A DNA stretch of 64,000 bases from Bauldia litoralis (GCF_900104485.1 NZ_FMXQ01000009.1:1-64000); one strand, 5' to 3'; numbered from the stretch's first letter, positions 51,950-60,855 are shown. Translations and numbers: made by a program. Notes: generated from the sequence alone by a model not told the origin.

Positions 51950-52993
51950 ATGAGTTCCAAGCTCGCCAAACTGACTCTGCTGGGCGTTTCGGGCGCATTT
52001 GCCGCAGGCCTGATGGCCGCGCCGGACGCTGCCTATGCGGCCGACGATGACATCACGATCGCCGTTGCCATGAAGACCCAGGTCCAGAGGCGCTGGGCCT
52101 TTGACCGGGCGGCCATGGAGCGTGAAGCAGAACGCCAGGGCGTCAAGCTCGTCTTCCAGTATGCCAACGACAATCCGTCGACCCAGAAATCCCAGGTCGA
52201 GAATCTTCTCAGCCAGCAGCCCGACGCGCTGATCCTGATCCCGGTCGACAGTGAAGCGGCCGGGGCGATCGTGCGTTCGGCGAAGGAAGCGGGCGTTCCG
52301 GTGGTCGGCTATGACATCGGCGTGTCGACCGCCAAGCTCGACTATTTCGTCATGCGCAACAACTCGCTGGTCGGCGAACTGCAGGCCAACGCCGCGATGA
52401 AGTTTGGCGGCGACGGCAACTACGCCCTTGTGAAGGGCGATCCCGGCAACGACGTCGCCCAGGCGATTGCCGCCTCCTATGACCGAATCCTCGGTGAAGC
52501 CGATGGCGTCAATATCGTCTTCGACCAGTTCATCCAGGGCTGGAGCCCCGATACCGCGCTGTCCAACGCCGAGAACATCCTGTCGGCCAACGATGACGAC
52601 GTGAAGGCATTCGTCGTCGCCAATGACGGGATGGCGACCGGCGTCATCCAGGCGCTCAAGGGACGCGATCTGCAGGGCAAGGTATTCGTGTCGGGTCTCG
52701 ACGCCGAGTCGCCCAACCTGAAGCTGATCGCCGACGGCGCGCAGACGATGACCGTATGGACCGATCTCGACGATCAGGGCTATGCGGCGGTCAAGGCGGC
52801 AGCAGCACTCGCGCGCGGCGAGACGCCGGAATACGCGGAGATGGTCGACATGGGCGCCGGCGACGTGCCGACCCATCTGGTCGTTGTCGAAGAGATCAAC
52901 GCGGACAACCTCTGTGATTTCATCAACGGTGGCGCTCCCGACGGCTGGACCGCCGTCGAAGAGGTCTTCGACGATCCCGACGCCTGCAAGTAA
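51950..52993 (+). CDS. xylF: D-xylose-type periplasmic binding protein (XylF-like, system 5)
   Basis: A 347-residue binding protein with signal peptide (LAKLTLLGVSGAFAAGLMAA, cleavage AYA-AD near residue 30). The XylF pattern runs throughout: QRRWAFDRAAMEREAERQGV, ANDNPSTQKSQVENLLSQQP, VVGYDIGVSTAKLDYFVMRN, FDQFIQGWSPDTALSNAENI, NDGMATGVIQALKGRDLQGK, VSGLDAESPNLKLIADGAQT and MTVWTDL. GGGAGG lies seven bases before ATG 51950. E. coli XylF binds D-xylose; with PhyH genes on both sides, a xylose-like or substituted sugar is as likely here. First gene of the system 5 plus-strand operon. Confidence 0.88.
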   Translation: MSSKLAKLTLLGVSGAFAAGLMAAPDAAYAADDDITIAVAMKTQVQRRWAFDRAAMEREAERQGVKLVFQYANDNPSTQKSQVENLLSQQPDALILIPVDSEAAGAIVRSAKEAGVPVVGYDIGVSTAKLDYFVMRNNSLVGELQANAAMKFGGDGNYALVKGDPGNDVAQAIAASYDRILGEADGVNIVFDQFIQGWSPDTALSNAENILSANDDDVKAFVVANDGMATGVIQALKGRDLQGKVFVSGLDAESPNLKLIADGAQTMTVWTDLDDQGYAAVKAAAALARGETPEYAEMVDMGAGDVPTHLVVVEEINADNLCDFINGGAPDGWTAVEEVFDDPDACK

Positions 52994-53008
52994 GAGCCAT
53001 CCGGTCGC

Positions 53009-53030
53009 CTCGCCCGGGTAACCGGGCGGG
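53009..53030 (+). terminator. intercistronic hairpin between xylF and xylG
   Basis: CGCCCGG-GTAA-CCGGGCG (53011-53028): a 7-bp GC stem, extended by a G-T and a C-G pair to 53009-53030, closing a GTAA (GNRA) tetraloop. It lies in the 77 bases between the xylF stop and xylG start and lacks a T run. Probable mRNA stabiliser or attenuator that raises the binding protein over the ATPase. Confidence 0.65.
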
Positions 53031-53070
53031 GCGATTGGCAATGCGCCTCAAGCACGCCTGCGAGGGAGAC

Positions 53071-54600
53071 ATGGGCACAAGCGTTGCGCTCCGCATCGAC
53101 GCCGTCACCAAGCTGTTCAGCGGCATCGCGGCCGTCAAGGCCGCGAGTTTCGAGGTCGCTGCCGGCGAGACCGTCGCCCTGATCGGCGAGAATGGCGCCG
53201 GAAAATCGACCCTGATGAAAGTGGCGGCCGGCGTCTATCCGGCCGGGACCTACGAGGGCTCGATCTGGATCGGCGGGAAGGAAGCCGCCTTTCGCAGCAT
53301 TCGCGAGGCCGAGAATGCCGGCATCGTGCTGGTGCCGCAGGAACTCCACGTCGCGCCCAATCTCAGCATCGCCGAGAACATGTTGATGGGGCGGCTCCCC
53401 AAGCGTCTTGGCGTCATCGACCGGGTCGAGATGAGGCGGCAATCGAGGGAGTGGCTCGACTTCTTTCAGCTCGATGTCGACGCGAGCGCCCCGGCCTCGA
53501 CCCTCAGTCCTTCCGAGCAACGCCTGGCCATGATCTCGGCCGCGGTGAACAAGTCGGCGGCGAAGGTTCTGATCCTCGACGAACCGACCGCCTCCTTCAC
53601 CGAGGGAGAAGCGCTGCACCTGTTCGAGAAGATGGAGCAGGTGAGAGCGGCTGGCGTCGCTACCATCTACATCACCCACCGGCTCGACGAGATCGAAACC
53701 GTCGCCGACCGGGTCGTGGTCATGCGCAACGGCGAAGTCGTCAAGGAGACCTCCGAGGTCAAGGGCAATCGGGCAGCCTTCGTCCGCGCCATGATCGGTC
53801 GCGATCCGAAGCAGCGCGAGCGAAAGCCGGCGCGCACCGATGGCGAAGTCCTGCTTTCCGTCTCCTCGTTCACCGTCCGCAGCGCGCAGTCGGAGTTGCG
53901 TCCGCTGGTCGACGATGTCTCGTTGACCATTCGCCGCGGCGAGATTGTCGGGCTGTTTGGCCTGGTCGGCGCCGGACGGACGGAACTCGCCAAGGCGGTG
54001 TTCGGCGCCTGGGACGGCGAGGTCACCGGCAACGTCGAGATTCACGGCGGTCACCAGCGACCCCGAAGTCCGAAGGAGGCGATCGCCAGGGGCCTGGCGA
54101 TGCTGACCGAGGACCGCAAGCGCTCGGGCCTGATCGAGGGCCAGACCGTCCTCGCCAATATCAGCGCGGCGAGCATAAGCGAGGTCTCGAGCTATTCCGT
54201 CATCCGCCGGGCCGAGGAGCGAAAGCGCAACCTCGACCTCGCCAGGCGTCTCGACCTTCGCCCGCTCACCCTCACGGCCAATGTCGAGAACTTCAGCGGC
54301 GGCAATCAGCAGAAGGTCCTGCTGGCGCGATGGCTGGCGACCGATCCGACCGTCCTGATCGTCGATGAGCCGACCTATGGCGTCGATATCGGCGCGCGGT
54401 TCGAACTCTACCGCATCCTCAGGGAGCTCGCGGAATCGGGACGCGGCGTCCTGATGATCTCCAGCGATCTCGAAGAAATCGTCGAGGAATCCGACCGGAT
54501 TCTCGTCATGTACAAGGGCCGGATCACCGGCGAATTTCCGGCCGGGGCAACGCGCCATCAACTGATGGCGGCGGCCACCGGCGACGCGGCGGCAGCATAG
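53071..54600 (+). CDS. xylG: XylG-like sugar ABC ATPase (system 5)
   Basis: A 509-residue tandem ATPase. First domain: GENGAGKSTLMKVAAG, then GVYPAGTYEGSIWIGG, an insert typical of XylG; weak signature LSPSEQRLAMISAAV; Walker B VLILDEPTASF. Second domain: GLVGAGRTE, signature FSGGNQQKVLLARWL, VLIVDEPTYGVD. The start is ATG 53071 (MGTSVALRIDA), with GAGG five bases upstream; an ATG ten codons earlier, with GGGG, is an alternative. It energises XylH. Ten bases separate its stop from xylH. Confidence 0.88.
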   Translation: MGTSVALRIDAVTKLFSGIAAVKAASFEVAAGETVALIGENGAGKSTLMKVAAGVYPAGTYEGSIWIGGKEAAFRSIREAENAGIVLVPQELHVAPNLSIAENMLMGRLPKRLGVIDRVEMRRQSREWLDFFQLDVDASAPASTLSPSEQRLAMISAAVNKSAAKVLILDEPTASFTEGEALHLFEKMEQVRAAGVATIYITHRLDEIETVADRVVVMRNGEVVKETSEVKGNRAAFVRAMIGRDPKQRERKPARTDGEVLLSVSSFTVRSAQSELRPLVDDVSLTIRRGEIVGLFGLVGAGRTELAKAVFGAWDGEVTGNVEIHGGHQRPRSPKEAIARGLAMLTEDRKRSGLIEGQTVLANISAASISEVSSYSVIRRAEERKRNLDLARRLDLRPLTLTANVENFSGGNQQKVLLARWLATDPTVLIVDEPTYGVDIGARFELYRILRELAESGRGVLMISSDLEEIVEESDRILVMYKGRITGEFPAGATRHQLMAAATGDAAAA

Positions 54601-54609
54601 GCGATCCCC

Positions 54610-55800
54610 ATGTCCGAGATAACCCGGCCTTCGGCGCGTAGCGCGTCATCGACAAGCTCCGTCACAGCAATGATGTCTTCCCTTGGCGGTCGCCAGGTGT
54701 TGCCGATGGTGATTGTCTTCATCCTGCTGTTTCTCGCCTTCAACATCGCCTCGGACGGCATCTTCCTGACCCCGCGCAACCTCACACTCCTGCTGCGGCA
54801 GGGGGCGATTGTCGCCGTCGTCGCAATGGGCGTGTCGATCCTCATCATCAAGGGCGAGATCGACCTCTCGATCGGCAGCGCCGTCTATCTCTGCGGCGTG
54901 GCGGCGGCGATCCTGCAACTGCAATTCGGCGTCGGCACCTTCGGCACGGTCGTGGCAACGGTCGCGGTCGGGCTGCTGCTCGGCGCCTGGCAGGGCGCGT
55001 GGACGGTGGGCGTCCAGGTCCCGTCCTTCGTCGTGACGCTGGCCGGCCTGCTCGCCTTCCGGGGCGCCGGCTACTACCTGACCGATGCCGCGACGCTCGC
55101 GCCGATGAGCGAGTCCTACTCGGCGCTGAGCGAGGGGTTCATACCCCCCACCGTGACCTATGGGGTCATGGCCGCCCTTTTCGCGATCGGCGTCCTGCTG
55201 CTGGTCCTCGCCAGCCGTTCCTCGGCGCGCGAAACCGGCAACGCCAATGTCCCGCTGCTGATCGTCAAGGTCGCGCTTCTGGCCGCGGTCGCGGCATTCG
55301 CGACATGGATCTTCGTCGGCTATCGCGGCATCCCGGTCGCCCTGGTCTGGGTGTTCGGCTGCGGCGTGGTTCTCTGGTTCCTGATGACCCGGACCGAATT
55401 CGGCCGCAACGCCTACCTCATCGGCTCGAACCGCGAAGCCGCCCACCTTGCCGGCATTTCGATCAAGCATCACCTCGTCGGCGGCTTCCTCATCATGGGC
55501 GCGCTCTACGGCATCGCCGGTACGCTGATGACCGCGCGACTGAGCGCCTCGACGCCGACTGCGGGTCTCTATCTCGAACTCGATGCGATCGCCGCCGCCG
55601 TGATCGGCGGAACGTCCCTGCGGGGCGGTATCGGCACGGTGGGTGGCGCCATCGTCGGCGCGGCGCTGCTCGTCACCATCGATAACGGCATGAGCATTCT
55701 GAACATCTCCTCGTTCGTCCAGATGGTCGTCAAGGGGATGGTGCTGCTCCTCGCGCTGGCGATGGATCGGGCCCTGAACAAGCGGTCGCAAAGAGGCTGA
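54610..55800 (+). CDS. xylH: XylH-like sugar ABC permease (system 5)
   Basis: A 396-residue permease, matching XylH (about 393) and longer than the ~330-residue RbsC type. Motif SILIIKGEIDLSIGSAVYL near residue 85; an extra pair of hydrophobic segments at ~190-260 accounts for the length; coupling loop AAVIGGTSLRGGIGTVGG near the C-terminus. It has a hydrophilic, Ser-rich N-terminus (SARSASSTSSVTAMMSS). Only one permease is present, so the channel is a homodimer, as in XylFGH. Confidence 0.9.
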   Translation: MSEITRPSARSASSTSSVTAMMSSLGGRQVLPMVIVFILLFLAFNIASDGIFLTPRNLTLLLRQGAIVAVVAMGVSILIIKGEIDLSIGSAVYLCGVAAAILQLQFGVGTFGTVVATVAVGLLLGAWQGAWTVGVQVPSFVVTLAGLLAFRGAGYYLTDAATLAPMSESYSALSEGFIPPTVTYGVMAALFAIGVLLLVLASRSSARETGNANVPLLIVKVALLAAVAAFATWIFVGYRGIPVALVWVFGCGVVLWFLMTRTEFGRNAYLIGSNREAAHLAGISIKHHLVGGFLIMGALYGIAGTLMTARLSASTPTAGLYLELDAIAAAVIGGTSLRGGIGTVGGAIVGAALLVTIDNGMSILNISSFVQMVVKGMVLLLALAMDRALNKRSQRG

Positions 55801-55899
55801 GGAACGCGCCGGAGGCGGCTATGGCCGTCCCGGCGGCGAAAACGGTGATCGCATTCGCGAGCACCCGGTGATGCAGGGTGAAAACCAAGGAGGATGACA

Positions 55900-56802
55900 A
55901 TGACCATCGAGAATACTGCCCAGGCGCTCGACGAGCTGGGCATCGGCCCGCTGACCGACGAGCAGAAGAGACTCCTCGACGAACAGGGCTACTTCATCGT
56001 CGAGAACGTCTTCTCGCCGGAGGAAGTGGCCGAGATGCGCGACGAAGTCGACCGGCTGGCGGCCATCGAAGGCGAGTTCGGTGGCCACGAGGTGCACATC
56101 GAGCCGGGTGCAAGCCGGCTCTCCAACCTGTTCAACAAGTCGCCGGCCTTTGATCGGTGCCTCACCTGTGCCCCGACGCTCGCGGCCGCGCATTACCTGC
56201 TGGGCGAGATCCACGTCGGTTCGCTCAACGAGCGCAGTCCGGGCAAGGGCTCCGGCCAGCAGCACCTTCACAGCGATCTGCCGCGCATCCACGCCACCGA
56301 CTGGCGCGGGGTGAACAGCATGGTGATGCTCGACGACATGACCGAGGAAAACGGCCCGACGCGGATCGTCCCCGGTTCGCACAAATGGTCGTCGATCAAC
56401 GTCCCCGACATCAACATGGGCGAAGTGAAGACCATCGAGATCGACGAGGCGACGGCTCCGAAAGTGCCGAAGGACCCCATGGCGACCTATCCGGGCGAGT
56501 TTCATGTCACCGGCAAGGCGGGGTCGGTGGCGGTCATCAACGCATGCCTCTGGCATGGCGGGACGACCAACATCAGCGGCAAGCCGCGTCGCATCCTTCA
56601 TCTGTTCATCGGTCGCCGGGATGTCCCGCAGCAGCTTGTCGAGAGGGACCACGTAACGCCGGAGCTGCTGGCGCGGACCAGCGACACCCAGCGCTACCTT
56701 CTCGACATCGAGGGTGCCGACCCGAAGATCACCGGCTATCCCCCGATGCCGAAGGAAGCCCGCAAGTGGGCAGTCGCCGACACGCCCGGCACAAAGGCCT
56801 GA
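55900..56802 (+). CDS. PhyH-family Fe(II)/2-oxoglutarate dioxygenase (system 5, second copy)
   Basis: A 300-residue dioxygenase and paralogue of the gene at 50971-51846. Iron motif His124-x-Asp126 (LHSDLPRIH), distal His219 (ACLWHGGTTN) and Arg230 (KPRRILHLFIG) are intact. The start ATG 55900 is six bases after AGGAGG; the ATG at 55894 touches that site. It follows xylH by 99 bases on the same strand and probably shares the operon, so the importer is bracketed by two related oxygenases. A strong hairpin lies 22 bases after its stop. Substrate unknown. Confidence 0.9.
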   Translation: MTIENTAQALDELGIGPLTDEQKRLLDEQGYFIVENVFSPEEVAEMRDEVDRLAAIEGEFGGHEVHIEPGASRLSNLFNKSPAFDRCLTCAPTLAAAHYLLGEIHVGSLNERSPGKGSGQQHLHSDLPRIHATDWRGVNSMVMLDDMTEENGPTRIVPGSHKWSSINVPDINMGEVKTIEIDEATAPKVPKDPMATYPGEFHVTGKAGSVAVINACLWHGGTTNISGKPRRILHLFIGRRDVPQQLVERDHVTPELLARTSDTQRYLLDIEGADPKITGYPPMPKEARKWAVADTPGTKA

Positions 56803-57145
56803 TCAGGCCAACAGCTGCGGTATCCCAAAGCCCTCCGAAAAGGAGGGCTTTGGCACCCTCCAGCGCAGGAGATCCTTGAGGTCGCGGCGGGTGTAGGTGA
56901 GGTGGAGCATGCGCCGACGCGCACCGGACCTGTTCTGCGTGCCGCCATGCCAGTTGCTGGAATTGAACACGGCCACCGATCCGGCAGAATCGTGATCATG
57001 ACCTCGCCCGGATACGGCGCGAACGCATGCTCCGGCATACCCTCGATAATTAAGCAGGTCGGGATCCGTCACCTCTGACGGCATCACATTTCGATGTCGT
57101 GGCCCCCACGGTCTCCGAGTACGCGTAACACCTGACGGGCCCGGG
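56803..57145 (-). pseudogene. decayed third PhyH-family gene (C-terminal part, frameshifted)
   Basis: Reading the minus strand, pieces of the C-terminal half of a PhyH protein lie in three successive frames: VTDPDLLN (about 57071-57049), then EGMPEHAFAPYPGEVMIT (about 57042-56990), then SAGSVAVFNSSNWHGGTQN with RRRMLHLTYTRRDLKDLL (about 56986-56870). They match the intact paralogue's YPGEL, GSAIICNSSMWHSGT and RRMLHLTYTRRDL in order. Two frame changes and no N-terminal half or iron HxD motif make it non-functional. A GPVR fragment near 57135 may extend it. Its end abuts the stop of the intact convergent copy. It is closer to the 50971 gene than to its neighbour. Confidence 0.8.
56825..56853 (+). 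terminator. strong hairpin after the second PhyH gene
   Basis: A 12-bp perfect stem CCAAAGCCCTCC / GGAGGGCTTTGG with loop GAAAA, 22 bases beyond the PhyH stop at 56802. It has no T run after it. It sits inside the apparent tail of the opposite-strand PhyH pseudogene, so that tail (KPSFSEGFGIPQ) is probably not ancestral coding sequence. Likely the end of the system 5 transcript. Confidence 0.72.
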
Positions 57146-57711
57146 GCCGCGCGGCGTATCCTCCCACGCTCCTTCGGCAAGCGCCCGGACCTGTTGGCGG
57201 GCGGCATGAGGTGTCCAACGAAGGCAGTACGGGGCCGGCGCCGGTGCATCCGGCCCACGTTCCGCCTGATATGAACTCAAGACGCCCGGGCCGCGGAAGC
57301 CGTCGCCGCACAGATATAGATCGACTCGAAATGTCAGGCGGCGAGACCGCCGCCCGGCGGGTGGACTCGCAGTTCAGTTGCGGCAATCAAATCGGCAAGA
57401 ACGGGCGATCCCGGATGGCCTCCGCCGCCACCGGCCTTACCGCCATAGCAACCGCCACCAGGAGAATTGTGAGCCTCACCACTTGGTGCGGAGCGGCGGC
57501 CTAAGGCCTCGCTCGCGTTTACCATGCCAACGTAACGTGTTGGATGTCGGGGGCCACAACCGGTTAACGTTTCGTTGACCATCGGAACCCACGACCGGTT
57601 CCTCTCCAGGAGGGCGCCCATGGCCATCGGATCAAAATCACGCGTATCGCAACCGCGCCGCACCGCGAACGGTGTGTGGATTCGCCACTCGCCGGGCCAC
57701 GGAGCGCAGCC
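57146..57711. other. intergenic region upstream of FG-GAP protein gene
   Basis: 566 bases without a recognisable gene. Short inverted repeats occur: CCAAC-GTAACGT-GTTGG (57527-57543) and GGTTAACGTTTCGTTGACC near 57562-57580. A frame from GTG 57676 runs into the FG-GAP gene but adds only twelve unremarkable residues. Some of the DNA may be the lost N-terminal half of the PhyH pseudogene, but no similarity is readable. Confidence 0.45.
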
Positions 57712-60700
57712 ATGGCCAGGCTGAAGAAGCCGAAAATCAAGAAGATCGTGGCCGACACGGGACCGCTCGGCGCCGGGGAACTGACAGCCGACAATACGCT
57801 GATCCTGAAGGGCAAGGCCGCGCCGCGCGCCAAGATCGTCATCTACGAGAATGGCATCAAGATCGGGATGGTCAAAGCCAACAAGAAGGGGAAGTGGAAG
57901 TTCGAAACCGACTCTCTTTCGGACGGTCACAGCGACTTCAGCGCAAAGGCCAAGAGCGGCCACAGGAAGAGTGGCGTCTCGAAGCAGGTCGGGGTCGAGA
58001 TCGACGCGACCGCGCCTGTTGCTCCGTCGCAGCCGGCTCTCGTTTCCCTCTTCGATACCGGGGGCCCGACAAGCGGCTACATCACCAGGGACGCGACTCC
58101 AACGCTGACCGGCTTGGCGGAAGCAGGGTCGACAGTGGCCATCAAGGACGGGGCATCTCTCCTGGGTTCCACGGTCGCAAATAGTTCGGGTGTGTGGATA
58201 TTCACTACCGGCGGACTCGCCTATGGAGCCCATCTGTTCACGGCGACCGCGACGGACAAGGTGGGCAACACGGGGCCGGCGTCTGCCGCCCTGGCCGTCA
58301 CGATCAACGATGGGCCGCTGGCAGCCACGATCGTCGTTGCAGACACGGTGCTGACGGCCGGGGAAACGTCGCTGGTGACAATCACCTTCTCGCAGGCCGT
58401 GTCGGGTTTCGACAATGCGGACTTGACACTCGAAAACGGTACGCTGAGCCCGGTTGTTTCGTTGGATGGCGGTACCACCTGGACGGCGACGCTGACGCCA
58501 ACTGCGGACCTGACCGACACGAGCAACGTCATCACGCTGAACAACGCCGGGGTCACGGGCGTGACGGGTGGCGCCGGCGTCGGCACGACGACGTCGAACA
58601 CCTATGCCATCGACACGGACGGCTCCGCGTCAGTCGTTGACCTCGGCGCAATCTCGTCAGGTCAGGGGTTCATCATCAACGGCGATGCGGCGGGGGATGA
58701 GGCAGGATGGAGCGTCTCGTCCGCTGGTGACGTCAACGGCGACGGCTTTGACGATGTGATCGTCGGCGCGCGATATGGCGACGACGGCGGCGTCGATGCA
58801 GGCGAGGCCTATGTCGTGTTCGGCAAGGCCGGAGGCTTCGGTACGATCGAGCTTTCGTCGCTTGCTGCCGCGGAAGGTTTCATCATCCAGGGTGATGCCG
58901 CCGACAACCGCCTCGGTCGCACGGTGTCGTCGGCGGGTGACGTAAACGGTGACGGCTTCGACGACCTGATCGTCGGCGCGCGGCTCAACAACAATGGCGG
59001 CTATCACGCCGGCGAGGCTTATGTGATCTTCGGCTCCGGTTCGGGTTTCGGCGCCACTTTCAACGCTGGTGGCCACGATCGCCAGGTGATCGACGTGACG
59101 ACCCTGCTCGCCGACGAAGGCTTTGTGATCCTTGGCGACGTCGCGGTCGATCACGCAGGGAACGCCGTCTCCTCTGCCGGCGACGTCAATGGCGACGGCC
59201 TGGACGACGTTGTCGTCGGCGCCTACTGCGGTGACGACGGCGGAAGCGGGTCTGGCGAGGCCTATGTGATTTTCGGCTCGACGACCGGTTTCGGTACCCC
59301 CGTCGACACCGCCGGCCATATCCGCAATGTCATTGACCTGACAAGCCTGTCGAGCGCTGAAGGCTTCATCATCCAGGGCGACGCTGCGGTCGACATCAAC
59401 GGCCAGAGCGTCTCATCGGCGGGCGACATCAACGGCGACGGTATCGATGACCTGATCGTGGGCGCGATCGAGGGCGACGATGGCGGCACCAACGCCGGCG
59501 AGGCCTACGTCGTATTTGGCTCGAAGTCCGAACTCGGTGTCGCCGACACTACGAACGGACACAGCCGCCAGGTCGTCGACCTCACCACGTTGTCGTCGTC
59601 GCAGGGGTTCATCATTCAGGGTGACAGCGCGAATGACAATGTGGGTTACAGCGTCTCATCGGCGGGTGACGTCAACGGTGACGGTTTCGACGACCTGATA
59701 ATCGGCGCACGCAGGGGGGACGACGGCGGAGTCGATGCCGGCGAGGCCTATGTCGTTTTCGGCAAGGCAGGTGGGTTCGGCCAACTCGACAATACCAATG
59801 GTCATGACCGCCAGGTCATCGATCTCACCACCCTGCTCCCTGCGGATGGCTTTGTCATACAGGGCAGCGCCGCGCATGATCTTGCCGGAAACAGCGTCTC
59901 ATCTGCGGGCGACATCAACGGCGACGGCTTCGACGATCTGATCGTCGGTGCGCCCCGTGATGACGATATGGCCGGAAACGCGGGCGCCGCCTACGTGATT
60001 TTCGGCAAGGTCTCGGGTTTCGGCATTCTCGACGCCTCCAACGGCTACGGCAGGGAAGTCGTCGACCTCTCAAGTCTCGCTGCTCCGACCGGCTTCGTCA
60101 TCCAGGGCGAACAGGGAGGCGACAACGCCGGATCGAGCGTGGCCGCGGCCGGCGATGTAAACGGCGACGGCTTTGACGACCTTGTCGTCGGCGCGCCGAA
60201 TGGTGGCGCGCTCGATACCAGACCCGGCACGGCCTACGTTCTCTTCGGCGGCACCTTCGGCAATTCGACGGCCCCGGTCATCAAGATAGGAACCGGCGCT
60301 GCTGAAATCCTGCTCGGCGGTGCCGGCGCCGACCAGCTATCGGGTGGCGGCAACAGTGACGCGATCCGCGCCGGCGCCGGCAATGACGTGATCACTATCG
60401 CCGACCTTGCCTTCAGCAAAATCGATGGTGGATCGGGGACGGATACGCTGGTCTTCGCCGGATCGGGCGAGATCATCGATTTTTCGCTGATCGCCGACAA
60501 CAGGATCGATGGCATCGAGGTCTTCGACGTCAGGGGCACGGGAAACGATACACTCATCATCGGCGCCCTCGACATTCTGCATTTCTCCGATAAGCCGAAC
60601 GCCTTCTTCTCCGGCGCGAGCAGCCACAAGAGCCTCGTCATTTTCGGCGACGCAGGGGACACACTGGATCTCGACGGCTTCGACCCGGATGGTGTCGGTC

Positions 60701-60855
60701 CGGTCCCGGGCTACGCGTGGACGCTTGTTGCGTCGGGCAAGACGCTCGACGGCGCCGGCAGCGGCGGTTTCGACTTCTATGATCTTGTCCGCGATACCGG
60801 GGTCGTTGCTTCCGTGGCCGTCGATTCCGACATGAGCGTCTTGCTCGATCCATGA
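57712..60855 (+). CDS. large secreted protein: Ig-like repeats, seven FG-GAP repeats, RTX-like C-terminus
   Basis: A 1047-residue protein. Residues ~1-95: Lys-rich N-terminus with an Ig-like bacterial repeat (TLILKGKAAPRAKIVIYENG); ~100-215 a second Ig-like repeat (TPTLTGLAEAGSTVAIKDG); ~215-310 a third (VVADTVLTAGETSLVTITFS). Residues ~320-860 hold seven FG-GAP units, each with a calcium loop such as DVNGDGFDDVIVGA and an AGEAYVVFG strand: the number needed for one seven-bladed beta-propeller, as in integrin alpha chains. Residues ~870-930 have GGAGADQLSGGGNSD-type RTX glycine-rich repeats. There is no N-terminal signal peptide, which with the RTX end suggests type I secretion. Start ATG 57712 has GGAG seven bases upstream. 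Probable surface adhesin or calcium-dependent matrix protein; its exporter is not in the window. Confidence 0.88.
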   Translation: MARLKKPKIKKIVADTGPLGAGELTADNTLILKGKAAPRAKIVIYENGIKIGMVKANKKGKWKFETDSLSDGHSDFSAKAKSGHRKSGVSKQVGVEIDATAPVAPSQPALVSLFDTGGPTSGYITRDATPTLTGLAEAGSTVAIKDGASLLGSTVANSSGVWIFTTGGLAYGAHLFTATATDKVGNTGPASAALAVTINDGPLAATIVVADTVLTAGETSLVTITFSQAVSGFDNADLTLENGTLSPVVSLDGGTTWTATLTPTADLTDTSNVITLNNAGVTGVTGGAGVGTTTSNTYAIDTDGSASVVDLGAISSGQGFIINGDAAGDEAGWSVSSAGDVNGDGFDDVIVGARYGDDGGVDAGEAYVVFGKAGGFGTIELSSLAAAEGFIIQGDAADNRLGRTVSSAGDVNGDGFDDLIVGARLNNNGGYHAGEAYVIFGSGSGFGATFNAGGHDRQVIDVTTLLADEGFVILGDVAVDHAGNAVSSAGDVNGDGLDDVVVGAYCGDDGGSGSGEAYVIFGSTTGFGTPVDTAGHIRNVIDLTSLSSAEGFIIQGDAAVDINGQSVSSAGDINGDGIDDLIVGAIEGDDGGTNAGEAYVVFGSKSELGVADTTNGHSRQVVDLTTLSSSQGFIIQGDSANDNVGYSVSSAGDVNGDGFDDLIIGARRGDDGGVDAGEAYVVFGKAGGFGQLDNTNGHDRQVIDLTTLLPADGFVIQGSAAHDLAGNSVSSAGDINGDGFDDLIVGAPRDDDMAGNAGAAYVIFGKVSGFGILDASNGYGREVVDLSSLAAPTGFVIQGEQGGDNAGSSVAAAGDVNGDGFDDLVVGAPNGGALDTRPGTAYVLFGGTFGNSTAPVIKIGTGAAEILLGGAGADQLSGGGNSDAIRAGAGNDVITIADLAFSKIDGGSGTDTLVFAGSGEIIDFSLIADNRIDGIEVFDVRGTGNDTLIIGALDILHFSDKPNAFFSGASSHKSLVIFGDAGDTLDLDGFDPDGVGPVPGYAWTLVASGKTLDGAGSGGFDFYDLVRDTGVVASVAVDSDMSVLLDP

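Noticed and set aside
57146-57711. Reading the inverted repeats before the FG-GAP gene as LacI operators.
   Set aside because: The GGTTAAC/GTTGACC and CCAAC/GTTGG arms are short or imperfect and no sugar gene follows, so they are only mentioned in the intergenic entry.
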